Shown here piece after piece: positions 25,472 through 33,837 of a DNA stretch of 53,327 nt (positions within the stretch are counted from its first letter, which is position 1; every line of letters begins with the position of its first letter). The notes under the pieces are model-generated. The model saw only the letters and a program-made list of their open reading frames with translations, was not told where the DNA came from and ran no database searches. The DNA is from Verrucomicrobiia bacterium (GTDB lineage Bacteria > Omnitrophota > Omnitrophia > Omnitrophales > Aquincolibacteriaceae), in NCBI GenBank assembly GCA_035495615.1, contig DATJFP010000039.1, positions 1 to 53,327 on the forward strand, written 5' to 3'. The translations under genes and the position numbers were made by a program.

Positions 25472-26263
25472 ATGAACGAATTTTTTGGAAAGGTCGGACA
25501 ATCCGCCGCGTTCGTCATGTCAGGCGTGGCGCGGCTTGGCGGTCTTTTCCACGAAGTTTTCGTTGCCATCCTTAATTGTTTCCGCGTTCCGATCCGCGTC
25601 CGCGCTGTTTTCGAACAAATGCTCCTGGCCGGGGTGGACTCGCTTCCTATTATATGCCTGGTTTCCGCCTCCGTTGGCATGGTGCTCGCCCTCCAATCCG
25701 CGTACCAGCTCAAGGAATTCGGCGCCATTCTCTATACCGGCAGCCTGGTCAGCGTTTCCGTCACCCGGGAACTGGGGCCGCTGGTTGCGGCGATCGTCAT
25801 CTCAGGCCGCATCGGAGCCCGAATGGCCGCGGAACTGGGCACCATGAAAGTCCAGGAAGAAGTCGACGCGCTCGTGACCATGGGCCTGAATCCCATTCGT
25901 TTTCTCGTGGTGCCACGCGTCATCGCCATGGTTGTCATGCTGCCCTGCCTTACCGTGATCACGGACCTTACTGCCATGCTCGGCGGTTATCTGATCGGAA
26001 CTTACGGCGTGCACATCAATCCCGATCTTTACATCGCGAAAAGCATCGAGGCCATGGTCCTGAAAGACATTTATACGGGGACTTCCAAAAGCGTGATTTT
26101 CGCGGCGCTGATCGCGCTCGTAAGCTGCCATCAGGGGCTTTCCGTGGAAGGCGGCGCCGAAGGCGTGGGCAAGGCCACCACGCAGGCCGTCGTGACCTCC
26201 ATCGTCCTCATCATCGTGGTGGACTGCCTGGCCACCGCTGTTTTCTATTACGCGTTTCCATGA
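25472..26263 (+). CDS. mlaE: MlaE-type ABC transporter permease
   Basis: The protein has 263 residues, five or six transmembrane helices and the MlaE/permease core (SVTRELGPLVAAIVISGRIG, EEVDALVTMGLNP). Mla systems move phospholipids between the inner and outer membranes and maintain outer-membrane asymmetry. This permease is followed by the ATPase (8 bases) and the MCE protein (27 bases), giving a minimal inner-membrane Mla complex. Confidence 0.94.
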   Translation: MNEFFGKVGQSAAFVMSGVARLGGLFHEVFVAILNCFRVPIRVRAVFEQMLLAGVDSLPIICLVSASVGMVLALQSAYQLKEFGAILYTGSLVSVSVTRELGPLVAAIVISGRIGARMAAELGTMKVQEEVDALVTMGLNPIRFLVVPRVIAMVVMLPCLTVITDLTAMLGGYLIGTYGVHINPDLYIAKSIEAMVLKDIYTGTSKSVIFAALIALVSCHQGLSVEGGAEGVGKATTQAVVTSIVLIIVVDCLATAVFYYAFP

Positions 26264-26270
26264 GACCGGA

Positions 26271-27086
26271 ATGACCGCGAAAAAAACTCAAACGTCCAAC
26301 ATCATTGAAGTCCGGGATTTGACAAAGACCTTCGGCGACCGCACGGTGCTTAACGGCATGAGCCTGGACATTCCCGAAGGAAAAATCACGGTGATTATGG
26401 GCGGCTCGGGCGGCGGCAAGAGCACGCTGCTTCGGCATCTGGTAGGTCTCCTGTCGCCGGATAAGGGCAGCATTGTCATCGACGGCTCCGACATCGTCGG
26501 CGCGAGCGAAGACCGGATGAACGAAGTCCGCCGCAAATTCGGCATGCTGTTCCAGAGCGCCGCGCTTTTTAATTCCATGAGCGTGGGCGAGAACGTGGCC
26601 CTGCCGCTGCGTGAGCACACGGAGCTTTCGGAAGAAATCATCCGTATCATCGTGAAGGTAAAGCTCGAACTGGTCGGGCTCACGGGATTTGAGAGCTTCA
26701 TGCCGTACGAAATTTCCGGAGGCATGAAAAAAAGAGTGGGGCTGGCGCGTGCGATCGCGCTCGATCCGAAGATCGTTTTTTACGACGAACCCGGCGCGGG
26801 CCTTGATCCGATCACGGCCAGCATGATCGATCAGCTGATCCTGGATCTCAGCCAGAAGCTTAAGATCACGTCCGTCGTCGTGACGCATGAGATGAAAAGC
26901 GCGTTTCGCATCGCGGACCAGATCATCGTGCTGCACAAAGGCCGCGTGCTGCAGGTGGGGACCGCGGACGAGATCAAGAATTCGAAAAATTCGTATGTCC
27001 AGCAATTCATCAATGGGGAGCCGGAAGGCGCGATTCCCTTCAAACAGACCAGCGACGCTTATCTCAAAGGGTTGCTCGAGACCTGA
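26271..27086 (+). CDS. mlaF: MlaF-type ABC transporter ATPase
   Basis: The protein has 271 residues. It has Walker A (GGSGGGKSTLLRH), the Q-loop (GMLFQSAALFNSM), the signature ISGGMKKRVGLARA, Walker B (IVFYDEPGAGLDP) and the H-loop (VVTHEM). The AALFNSMSVGENV stretch is typical of the MlaF/Ttg2A subgroup. The C-terminal extension (from about residue 240) could contact the STAS subunit, as known for MlaF-MlaB. Confidence 0.95.
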   Translation: MTAKKTQTSNIIEVRDLTKTFGDRTVLNGMSLDIPEGKITVIMGGSGGGKSTLLRHLVGLLSPDKGSIVIDGSDIVGASEDRMNEVRRKFGMLFQSAALFNSMSVGENVALPLREHTELSEEIIRIIVKVKLELVGLTGFESFMPYEISGGMKKRVGLARAIALDPKIVFYDEPGAGLDPITASMIDQLILDLSQKLKITSVVVTHEMKSAFRIADQIIVLHKGRVLQVGTADEIKNSKNSYVQQFINGEPEGAIPFKQTSDAYLKGLLET

Positions 27087-27113
27087 GGAAACCGGGTCCA
27101 ACGGGAGGAAGGC

Positions 27114-27734
27114 ATGAAATATTCGGCAGCGGAAGTCAAATCGGGCATCTTGATCACCTTGTCGCTCGTCCTTTTCCTGGCGCTGACGTTCGTGGTCGGC
27201 GGGACGATGACGGGGAAAACCCGCGAATGGAAGGTCCGCTTTGGCTACATCAGCGGTCTCGAGCTCAATGCGCCGGTTTATTTCGCGGGCAAAGAGGTCG
27301 GCAAGGTCACGGACATCGAAATCCTGTCCGGCGACGTGCGGCCGGTGGTCCTGACTGCGAAGATTTCCGACAAGATCATCCTCCGCAAGGATACGCAGGG
27401 CTTCATCGATACCCTTGGGCTGATGGGCGAAAAATTTCTGGAATTGTCGCCCGGTACCGCCGGCCAGCCCGAACTTACCGGAGGGGAAGCGATCCCGGGC
27501 CTTGACCCCATTCCCATGCACGTCATGATCCGCAAAATGAACATGTTGGCGGACCTGATGGAAGAGCTCACCCGCGAACTCAATCCCATGCTGAAAGACA
27601 TGAACGGGATGCTCTCGGGCCACCAGGAAGAAATCGCCAAGACGATCGCCAATGCGCAGGAAATTTCCGCCAACATCCGGGACATGACGCAGGATCTGAA
27701 GTACCATCCGTGGCGCCTCGTCCGCAAAGGCTGA
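27114..27734 (+). CDS. mlaD: MlaD-like MCE-domain protein
   Basis: The protein has 206 residues with an N-terminal transmembrane anchor (about residues 9-31) and one MCE domain (VRFGYISGLELNAPVYFAG, GKVTDIEIL). A C-terminal helical tail is rich in MNMLADLMEELTRELN-type heptads. MCE proteins form the periplasmic lipid-conducting ring on the MlaEF transporter. A GGGAGGAAGGC ribosome-binding site precedes the ATG. Confidence 0.93.
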   Translation: MKYSAAEVKSGILITLSLVLFLALTFVVGGTMTGKTREWKVRFGYISGLELNAPVYFAGKEVGKVTDIEILSGDVRPVVLTAKISDKIILRKDTQGFIDTLGLMGEKFLELSPGTAGQPELTGGEAIPGLDPIPMHVMIRKMNMLADLMEELTRELNPMLKDMNGMLSGHQEEIAKTIANAQEISANIRDMTQDLKYHPWRLVRKG

Positions 27735-27747
27735 CCTTTGCGGGACT

Positions 27748-29616
27748 ATGTTCTTTAACCCTACGGCCGCCGTCCGCAGAAATTTCTTTGCCGCGCTCCT
27801 CATCGGGGCGGGGCTTTTCCTCCTCCACTATTTCCGCGTTCTGAATTTTCATGAGCTCGAAGCGCTGGACCTGCGGCTTCTGCTGCGCGGCAAGCGCCCG
27901 GCCCATCACGACGTCGTGCTGGTCGAAATCGATTCCGCGGCACTGGAAGCGCTGGGGCCCTGGCCCTGGTCCGACCGCATCCAGGCCAAAGTCCTCGAAA
28001 TCCTCGAGGAGGGCTCGCCCCGCCTCGTTTATTTTGATTTGCCCCGCGCCGGAGAAGACCACGAAGGCGAGCCGGAACTGGCAAGGACCATGGAAAAATA
28101 CGCCAACGTCATCCTGCCGTTTTACCGCGATCCCGACCGCATTTCCGAAGAGGTAACACTGCCCAAACTGCTGCGGGAATCCTCGCGCGCGTACGGTTAC
28201 GATAATCTGCCCGTGGATCCGGACGGCCATGTGCGCCGCATCCAGATCAGCCTCTTCTCCGGCGGGAAGACTCTTTATGCGGCCTCGGTCCAAACGCTGC
28301 TGTCGGATTTCCGCGACGAAGAGGAGGCCTTGCGCCGCTTGAAGGAAATCCCGCGCCACGGCGGCGGCGAATTCTGGATCAGTTTCCCCGGCCGCGAAGG
28401 TTCGTTCCTCCATTTTTCGTTGAAAAAACTTTTGGACGCCGGTCCCGCGGACCTTGAGGCTTTCCATAAATTTTGCCGGAACCGCATCGTGCTCGTGGGG
28501 CCCGTCGCCGATGAGATCGCGAATTTCAAGCTCACCGCGGGCGCGGTGGACATGCCGCACCTTTTGATCCAGGCCTCGGCGCTTCACACGCTCCTCGCCA
28601 AAGATTATTTGAGGGAAGTAAGCCCCTGGCTGCATCTTGGGATCCAGGTCCTGCTTTGCTTCCTGGTCTTTGCCGCCGTGGACCGGGCCGGCCCCCGCAA
28701 CGCGCTTCTTCTCGGGATGGGCGCGGCCGTTTTTTTTGTGATCCTGAACCTTGCCCTTTTTTCTTTCCAGGGATGGATTTTCCCGCTCTTTTCGCCGCTG
28801 ACGGCCATGGCCGTAACGTACGTCACGCTTCTTTTCATGGGACAGCTCGACATGCGCTTCCAGGGAGAGCTGCTTTCGCGTGAACTTTCCATGGCCGCGC
28901 GCGTGCAGGCGACGTTCCTGCCGCAGGTCAAACCCGAGAGCAAGGATTTCCAGGTCTCCTTCGAATGCCGTTTCGCCAAAGACGTGGGAGGTGATTTTTA
29001 CGACTGGATGGACCTCGGAGAAGGACGGCTCGGGATTTCCGTGGGGGATGTTTCGGGCAAAGGCGTGCCCGCGGCCATTTATATGGTAAGGGGCATCAGC
29101 GAACTGCGGCGTGAGAACAATCCCCAGAGAACCCCCGCCGAAGTCCTGACGGCGCTCAACCAGCGGCTGGTCACGCAGAGTTACACGGGCGGCATGTTCC
29201 TCACGCTCAATTACAGCGTGGTGGAACCGCGGGAAAAACAAATCGCCCTTTGTTCGGCCGGGCACGAGCCCATGATTTATTACAAAGCCTCCACGCGCAA
29301 GGCCGAGATCATCAAAATCGCGCAGGGGCCTCCAGTCGGCCTTTTTACCGATGCGCCGTACAAGAGCGCGCGCTTTCCCTACGAGCAGGGGGACACGCTC
29401 CTTCTCCTCAGCGACGGAGTGACCGAGCTGCGCAATTTCAAGCGCCAGGTTTTCGGGATCGAGCGCGTGAAAAAATATCTGGAAGAGCACGCGCGTGACG
29501 ACAGCGCGGACGCGCTGGTCTCGGGGCTTTTCCAGCAGATGGAAATTTTCCGGGAAAGCACGCCGGCCCATGACGACCGGACGCTGCTGTGCGTGAAGTT
29601 CGGCAGCCGGTTTTGA
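27748..29616 (+). CDS. CHASE2 sensor - SpoIIE/RsbU-type PP2C phosphatase
   Basis: The protein has 622 residues. After an N-terminal helix, an extracytoplasmic CHASE2 domain covers about residues 25-300 (LEALDLRLLLRGK, LVEIDSAALEALGPWPW). Three helices follow (about 295-365). The cytoplasmic PP2C domain has metal-binding aspartates in DVGGDFYDW, ISVGDVSGKGVPA, LLLLSDGVTE and DDRTLL. Such phosphatases dephosphorylate STAS proteins, so this is the likely sensor input for the RsbW-like kinase and STAS protein encoded upstream, across the Mla genes. The signal is unknown. Confidence 0.92.
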   Translation: MFFNPTAAVRRNFFAALLIGAGLFLLHYFRVLNFHELEALDLRLLLRGKRPAHHDVVLVEIDSAALEALGPWPWSDRIQAKVLEILEEGSPRLVYFDLPRAGEDHEGEPELARTMEKYANVILPFYRDPDRISEEVTLPKLLRESSRAYGYDNLPVDPDGHVRRIQISLFSGGKTLYAASVQTLLSDFRDEEEALRRLKEIPRHGGGEFWISFPGREGSFLHFSLKKLLDAGPADLEAFHKFCRNRIVLVGPVADEIANFKLTAGAVDMPHLLIQASALHTLLAKDYLREVSPWLHLGIQVLLCFLVFAAVDRAGPRNALLLGMGAAVFFVILNLALFSFQGWIFPLFSPLTAMAVTYVTLLFMGQLDMRFQGELLSRELSMAARVQATFLPQVKPESKDFQVSFECRFAKDVGGDFYDWMDLGEGRLGISVGDVSGKGVPAAIYMVRGISELRRENNPQRTPAEVLTALNQRLVTQSYTGGMFLTLNYSVVEPREKQIALCSAGHEPMIYYKASTRKAEIIKIAQGPPVGLFTDAPYKSARFPYEQGDTLLLLSDGVTELRNFKRQVFGIERVKKYLEEHARDDSADALVSGLFQQMEIFRESTPAHDDRTLLCVKFGSRF

Positions 29617-29620
29617 CGAG

Positions 29621-29650
29621 TTTACAAATTCCCGGGCCCTGTGCTAATGT
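29621..29650 (+). promoter_or_regulatory. Promoter with extended -10
   Basis: TTTACA (29621-29626) and TAATGT (29645-29650) have an 18-base spacer, with TGC just before the -10. It would drive the small secreted protein at 29690, which has a strong AAGGAGG site. Confidence 0.5.
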
Positions 29651-29689
29651 AGTCCGTTCGTTCGCCCAACCTATTAATAAGGAGGCTCC

Positions 29690-30031
29690 ATGATCCGCCG
29701 CAAAGTCCAAGCGCTCAGCCTGATCCTTTTTCTCACCTTCATTCCCGTGGCTTTGGCCGACGGCACGGTGGGGGACTATTTTTACCTCATGGGACACCAG
29801 CTCGTGCGCGGCGTCGTCAACGTCGTGACCAGCCCCGCGGACATTCCCTGCACCGCCATCGCGGAAAGCAAACAGGGCGGCAGTGCGTTTACCGGGACAG
29901 GCAAAGGCTTTGTGTTCATGCTGCGCCGGATCCTGGTCGGAGTCACGGAACTCGGGACTTTCATCCTCCCGCGCGACAGGACGATCCCGCCGGTCTGCCA
30001 GACTTCGGCGCCGCCTTCCGTCAATGCGTAA
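29690..30031 (+). CDS. Small secreted TIGR04073-like (exosortase-system-associated) protein
   Basis: The protein has 113 residues with a signal peptide ending at ALA-D. Two short related motifs, RGVVNVVTSPADIP and RRILVGVTELGTFILP, match the R-G-N-T/E-P pattern I recall for the TIGR04073 family of putative exosortase-associated proteins. No exosortase is encoded in this window. The function is unknown; a cell-envelope role is likely from the signal peptide. It overlaps the next small gene by 8 bases. Confidence 0.7.
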   Translation: MIRRKVQALSLILFLTFIPVALADGTVGDYFYLMGHQLVRGVVNVVTSPADIPCTAIAESKQGGSAFTGTGKGFVFMLRRILVGVTELGTFILPRDRTIPPVCQTSAPPSVNA

Positions 30032-30329
30032 AGCCTGCCTCATTTTTTGTCAAAAAAAGTCAGCGGCTAGTAATCAAGACTTCCGAAGCGCAATCGCCAG
30101 GCACGGCTTCAAAGAAAAAGATTTAAAATGTTTGCCGTACACCTTGGAGGCTTCCGCGCTCGAAAAATCTCTGAAGGATTTCGTGCAGGAAACAGGATGC
30201 GGCGAATTGTTTGTCGCCGCTTCCCGCGGGCTTCCCCAGAAATTTTTAAAAGACGTCCTGCCGGCGGCCCTGCAGCAGCTCAAAGCGGATCGCCTGGATC
30301 TGGATTTTCATTACCTTCCACCGCGCTGA
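30024..30329 (+). CDS. Small uncharacterised cytoplasmic protein
   Basis: The protein has 101 residues from the ATG at 30024, overlapping the end of the secreted protein gene by 8 bases, which suggests coupling. I do not recognise the family. The sequence alternates predicted strands and helices (KACLIFCQKK, DLKCLPYTLE, CGELFVAASRGLPQKF, LDLDFHYLP). It has three cysteines and no signal peptide. Codon usage matches its neighbours, and the frame ends before the promoter at 30358. Confidence 0.55.
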   Translation: MRKACLIFCQKKSAASNQDFRSAIARHGFKEKDLKCLPYTLEASALEKSLKDFVQETGCGELFVAASRGLPQKFLKDVLPAALQQLKADRLDLDFHYLPPR

Positions 30330-30357
30330 AAAAATCTCCGCCGCGGGCAAACAATCG

Positions 30358-30385
30358 TTGGTTTTTTCTCAAAGCGTGATAAAAT
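30358..30385 (+). promoter_or_regulatory. Promoter that would give a leaderless ferredoxin mRNA
   Basis: TTGGTT (30358-30363), a 16-base spacer and TAAAAT (30380-30385) preceded by TGA form an extended -10 promoter. The +7 position after the -10 is 30392, the A of the next ATG. No Shine-Dalgarno sequence is present. Confidence 0.5.
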
Positions 30386-30391
30386 TTCTCC

Positions 30392-30742
30392 ATGTCTGAA
30401 ACGAAACACGAGAAGCCGCCGTTTCGTCCTTATAAAAAACACATTTTGGTTTGCACAGGACCGCGCTGCGCTCCCGAAAAGAGTCCCGAGCTGTACAAAA
30501 AGCTCAAGGAACGGCTCAAAGAGCTGGGACTGCATGAGGGCGGGGAGAGAATCCAGCGAAGCCAGTGCCACTGCTTCGGCATCTGCGAGGCCGGCCCGCT
30601 TGCGGTGGTTTATCCCGACGACGTTTGGTACGCACATTTAACGCCCGAATTGATGGAACGCATCATTCAGGAGCATTTGATCGGCGGCAAGCCGGTCGCA
30701 GAAGCCGTTTTCCACCAGGGACAGAGGCTTCCGTCTGCTTGA
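30392..30742 (+). CDS. Thioredoxin-fold [2Fe-2S] ferredoxin
   Basis: The protein has 116 residues. The cluster ligands are visible as CTGPRC near residues 21-26, and as CHCFGICEAGP further on. The LAVVYPDDVWY strand that follows is typical of thioredoxin-like ferredoxins and the NuoE C-terminal fold. It carries electrons for an unidentified partner. The final 25 residues (IIQEHLIGGKPVAEAVF) match the family's usual ending. Confidence 0.9.
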   Translation: MSETKHEKPPFRPYKKHILVCTGPRCAPEKSPELYKKLKERLKELGLHEGGERIQRSQCHCFGICEAGPLAVVYPDDVWYAHLTPELMERIIQEHLIGGKPVAEAVFHQGQRLPSA

Positions 30743-30765
30743 GACCAGCAAGGGGACGATGCCGC

Positions 30766-30793
30766 TTGACGGGGCAGGGGCGAAACATATAAT
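30766..30793 (+). promoter_or_regulatory. Sigma-70-type promoter
   Basis: TTGACG (30766-30771) and a consensus TATAAT (30788-30793) are 16 bases apart. A TTGAGGAG ribosome-binding site and the start of the membrane protein gene at 30825 follow. Confidence 0.7.
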
Positions 30794-30824
30794 AGCCCCT
30801 TTAAGCAGATTTTGAGGAGACCTC

Positions 30825-31166
30825 ATGGCCGATCTTGACAGTAAGAGTACGCCGAAAGACCAGGAAATTCAGGACGCTAAATTTTTCGCGGCCGTCGGTT
30901 ATCTGAGCATCCTTTGCTTTGTACCGCTTGTCCTCAAAAAGAACAACGAATTTGCCCAATTTCACGGAAAGCAGGCCCTGGTTCTCTTCATCCTGGAAAT
31001 CGCGGCCAGCATTTTGAGAGTGGTTCCCGTGTTGGGTGATCTTGTTTCGACGGTTGCTTTCGTGGTTTTTGGAATTTTATCGCTGATCGGCATTACGAAA
31101 GTTCTGATGGGCGAGAAATGGGAAATGCCGGTCGTTTACGAAATTTCCAGCCGCATCAGCTTCTGA
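30825..31166 (+). CDS. Tic20/DUF4870-like small membrane protein
   Basis: The protein has 113 residues. A charged N-terminus (about 20 residues) precedes three hydrophobic helices. The KKNNEFAQFHGKQALVLFI segment is the hallmark of the DUF4870/Tic20-like family (xxFaxfHakQal). The biochemical role of these proteins in bacteria is not established. The gene is probably expressed alone from the promoter at 30766. Confidence 0.82.
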   Translation: MADLDSKSTPKDQEIQDAKFFAAVGYLSILCFVPLVLKKNNEFAQFHGKQALVLFILEIAASILRVVPVLGDLVSTVAFVVFGILSLIGITKVLMGEKWEMPVVYEISSRISF

Positions 31167-31222
31167 TCTGATTATTGCGATAAGTTTTTGACTCCGCCTC
31201 AGGCGTTATCTTTGGACGTTCC

Positions 31223-33382
31223 ATGCTGCTTGGAAATAAAAAGAAACAAGGGGAAGAGCAAAACTGGTGCATTGTTCTCAGCCCCCTCCGAAATGAGATC
31301 GATAAAAAAAGAGTGGCCCGCACCATCTCCGAAGTCTTTTCCCTTTCTCCCGAAGAAGCCAGCGACCTTGTTTCCAACACCCCGATCATCCTGCTCGACA
31401 ATCTGACCCGCAGCCTGGCCGCCAAGGTCAAAGAATATTTCCGCGGCGCCGGCGCCGAGATCATCCTCACCAACGATATTTTTTACAAACGCAAATGCTA
31501 CCGGACCGTGTGGCCCGATCCACCCAATCTTTCCTTTCTCCACAAGCTCCAGCAGGAGGAAAAAGCCGGCGAGAAAGAGGAGGCCCTGCCAGCGGAGGAG
31601 GCCCTTCAGGAAATCCGTTCCCTGCAGACCGAGCCGCCGCCGGTTCCGCGCCACGAGCCCGAGGCCCCGCGCATGGGACTTCACGAAAAAGCGCACAAGC
31701 AGCTCATCGAAGAGCTGGATCGCTGGCGCCAGGAATGCATGAGCCGCCGCGCGGAAGTCGAAAAGCTGCAGACGGCGCTGGAAAAAATCCAAAAAAATCC
31801 CGGGACAGACGGACACTCCAAAGACTCGCCCGCCCATGAAAAAGACAAACGCGTCCGTGAGCTCATGGCTTCGCTTGCTGGCGCGGATGAGAAATACGAC
31901 GCCTTGAAAGAAGAATACCGCCAGGCCCGGCTTTTCTTCGAAGAAAAGATCGCTTCCGTCATTCGCCAGCGCGGCGACGACGGCAAGGTGAAGGACCTGG
32001 AACAGCATCTCCGGGTGCAAATCGAAAAGAACCGAGCGCTGGAAAGAAATCTGGAAGCGGCCAAGTCGGCCCAGACCCAGGGCGGCGCTTCGGAAGCCCT
32101 CACGCAGGAGCGCGCGGCCAACGAATCCCTCCGCCGCGATAACAGCCAGCTTGTCGAGGCCAACAAGCGCCTGGATCACGAAGTGCAGGACAAAGCCAAG
32201 CAGCTCGAGAACCTGAAAGCGCAGACCAACCGCCAGGGCTCGGCCCTGGAAGAGCTGGAAGGCGGGGTCAAGAACCTCGACTCCCTGCGCAAGCAGCTCG
32301 AGTCGGCGCTTGGGGAAAAAGAAAAGATGCGGCAGGCCGCGCGCGAGCAGGCGGACCTTCTCGAGCTGAAGCTTGAAGACGCGCAGAAAGATCTCGGACT
32401 CTGGAAAGACCGCGCGCTCGAAATGGAAAAGCGGCTGCAGCAGCTCGAAGAAAACAAAAATACACTGGCGCATACGGTCGAAAATTACAGGCTTGCGGAG
32501 GATGAGAACCGCGGCCAATACGAAGAAATCCAGGTCAAGTATCAGGAGATGCTGGCGCAGCGCGACAAGGACCAGCTGAAAGCGCTCAAGTATGAAGACG
32601 CCCTGAAAAATCTCGAAGTCTCGCTGAAGGAAGCGGCGGCGCAAATCGAGCTGAAGACGCAGAAAATCGCGGAGCTGGAAGTCCGCCTTTCCGGCCAGGA
32701 CAAAGAAATCGCGGCTCTCCGGGAAACGAAGACGGGCCTGGAACGCCTGTTTCAGCAGAACGCCCACGCTTTAAAAGAAAAAGAACAGGCCCTGGACGCC
32801 TCGAGCCGCGAAAAAGAGATGTTCCTCGCGCGCATCGACGAGCGGGACAGGTCCTTCCTCTCGCTCCAGGCCGTTGCCCGCGGTTTCGAAGAAGAGCTCA
32901 AACGGATCAAGGCCGCGCAGGAAGAGCAGGTGCGCTTTCTCCAGGAGGCCAAGTCGCTGCAGCTGCGGGTGCGTGAGCTCGAGGAGCTGAACCAGGCCAA
33001 GCAGCAGGCGCTTCAAGATTTTCACAAGGATGCTTTGGAGAAGGCCAAGCTCGCCGAAGCCAAAGACCGCGAAATCGATTTTCTGAAACGACAGCTCCAA
33101 AACGTCCATGATCAGAACGAGCAGCGCGAGCTTCTGCAGAAGCGGACGCAGCTTGTCGCGCAGCTCGGCCAGAAAGAAGAGCAACTCAAAAGGCTTGTCG
33201 AGCAGCAGGGCCGCATCGAGACCGAGATCCGGCAGAGAGAAGAAACCATGCGGCAGATCCTGACGCAGCAGGAATCGCTCGAAAAAGAAATCGTCGAGTC
33301 CAAGCAGGCCCAGCGCCACATGCTCGAACACGCCAAGAAAAGCAAGGCCGCGCCCGGCAAGGAAACGCCGTCTCATGATTGA
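31223..33382 (+). CDS. Long coiled-coil protein with an L7/L12-like N-terminal domain
   Basis: The protein has 719 residues. The first about 80 residues are globular. The order of elements and the conserved turns (RTISEVFSLSPEEASDLVSN, AAKVKEYFRGAGAEIIL) resemble the C-terminal domain of ribosomal protein L7/L12 and related modules. A proline-rich linker (about 105-145) precedes about 550 residues of nearly continuous E/K/Q/L heptads. No signal peptide or membrane segment is present, so a cytoplasmic rod or scaffold is likely. Its end overlaps the bifunctional nuclease gene by 8 bases. Confidence 0.75.
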   Translation: MLLGNKKKQGEEQNWCIVLSPLRNEIDKKRVARTISEVFSLSPEEASDLVSNTPIILLDNLTRSLAAKVKEYFRGAGAEIILTNDIFYKRKCYRTVWPDPPNLSFLHKLQQEEKAGEKEEALPAEEALQEIRSLQTEPPPVPRHEPEAPRMGLHEKAHKQLIEELDRWRQECMSRRAEVEKLQTALEKIQKNPGTDGHSKDSPAHEKDKRVRELMASLAGADEKYDALKEEYRQARLFFEEKIASVIRQRGDDGKVKDLEQHLRVQIEKNRALERNLEAAKSAQTQGGASEALTQERAANESLRRDNSQLVEANKRLDHEVQDKAKQLENLKAQTNRQGSALEELEGGVKNLDSLRKQLESALGEKEKMRQAAREQADLLELKLEDAQKDLGLWKDRALEMEKRLQQLEENKNTLAHTVENYRLAEDENRGQYEEIQVKYQEMLAQRDKDQLKALKYEDALKNLEVSLKEAAAQIELKTQKIAELEVRLSGQDKEIAALRETKTGLERLFQQNAHALKEKEQALDASSREKEMFLARIDERDRSFLSLQAVARGFEEELKRIKAAQEEQVRFLQEAKSLQLRVRELEELNQAKQQALQDFHKDALEKAKLAEAKDREIDFLKRQLQNVHDQNEQRELLQKRTQLVAQLGQKEEQLKRLVEQQGRIETEIRQREETMRQILTQQESLEKEIVESKQAQRHMLEHAKKSKAAPGKETPSHD

Positions 33383-33779
33383 GCTCGCCCTCAGCAAAAT
33401 CAAGATCGACGAGAACCGGAACGAGCAGGTTATCATCTTCCGCGAGAAAGAGGGGGAGCGCTATCTTCCGGTCGTGATCGGCATGGCCGAAGTCAACGCC
33501 ATCAAGCTGAAGCTGAGCGGCGTCAAGCCGCCCCGGCCGCTCACGCATGACCTTTTCGTCCAGATCTTCGAAAAACTCGGCACGAAGCTCGAAAAGGTCG
33601 TCATTGACCGCCTCGAGAACAACACGTTTTACGCCAAGCTGCATCTGAACCGCAACGGCGACGGCCCCGTCATCATCGACGCGCGGCCGTCCGACAGCGT
33701 GGCCATCGCCATCCGCACCGGCGCCCCGATTTTCGTCAATGACGATGTCATTGGACAGGCGGGCGTTACCGAAATATAA
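33375..33779 (+). CDS. Bifunctional nuclease (BFN/DUF151) domain protein
   Basis: The protein has 134 residues and is a single BFN domain with the family's RYLPVVIGMAEVNAIKLKL, RPLTHDLF, YAKLHL and DARPSDSVAIAIRTGAPIFV. Members have been reported to have DNase and RNase activity. The physiological target in bacteria is poorly defined. It overlaps the coiled-coil gene, so the two are translated together. Confidence 0.92.
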   Translation: MIELALSKIKIDENRNEQVIIFREKEGERYLPVVIGMAEVNAIKLKLSGVKPPRPLTHDLFVQIFEKLGTKLEKVVIDRLENNTFYAKLHLNRNGDGPVIIDARPSDSVAIAIRTGAPIFVNDDVIGQAGVTEI

Positions 33780-33780
33780 T
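33751..33780 (+). promoter_or_regulatory. Promoter for thioredoxin reductase, inside the end of the nuclease gene
   Basis: TTGGAC (33751-33756) and a consensus TATAAT (33775-33780) are 18 bases apart. The -10 overlaps the stop codon of the preceding gene. A GAGGAG site lies before the ATG at 33838. Confidence 0.65.
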
Positions 33781-33837
33781 ACCTCCCTTTCTTCGGATTC
33801 AGGCCCTGCACTTTTCGACTTCATGAGGAGATAGAGC

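Noticed and set aside
27580-29571. 663-residue open frame on the minus strand
   Set aside because: It is the antisense shadow of mlaD and the CHASE2-SpoIIE gene, whose motifs are unambiguous. The translation is rich in H, R, D and Q with no domain pattern.
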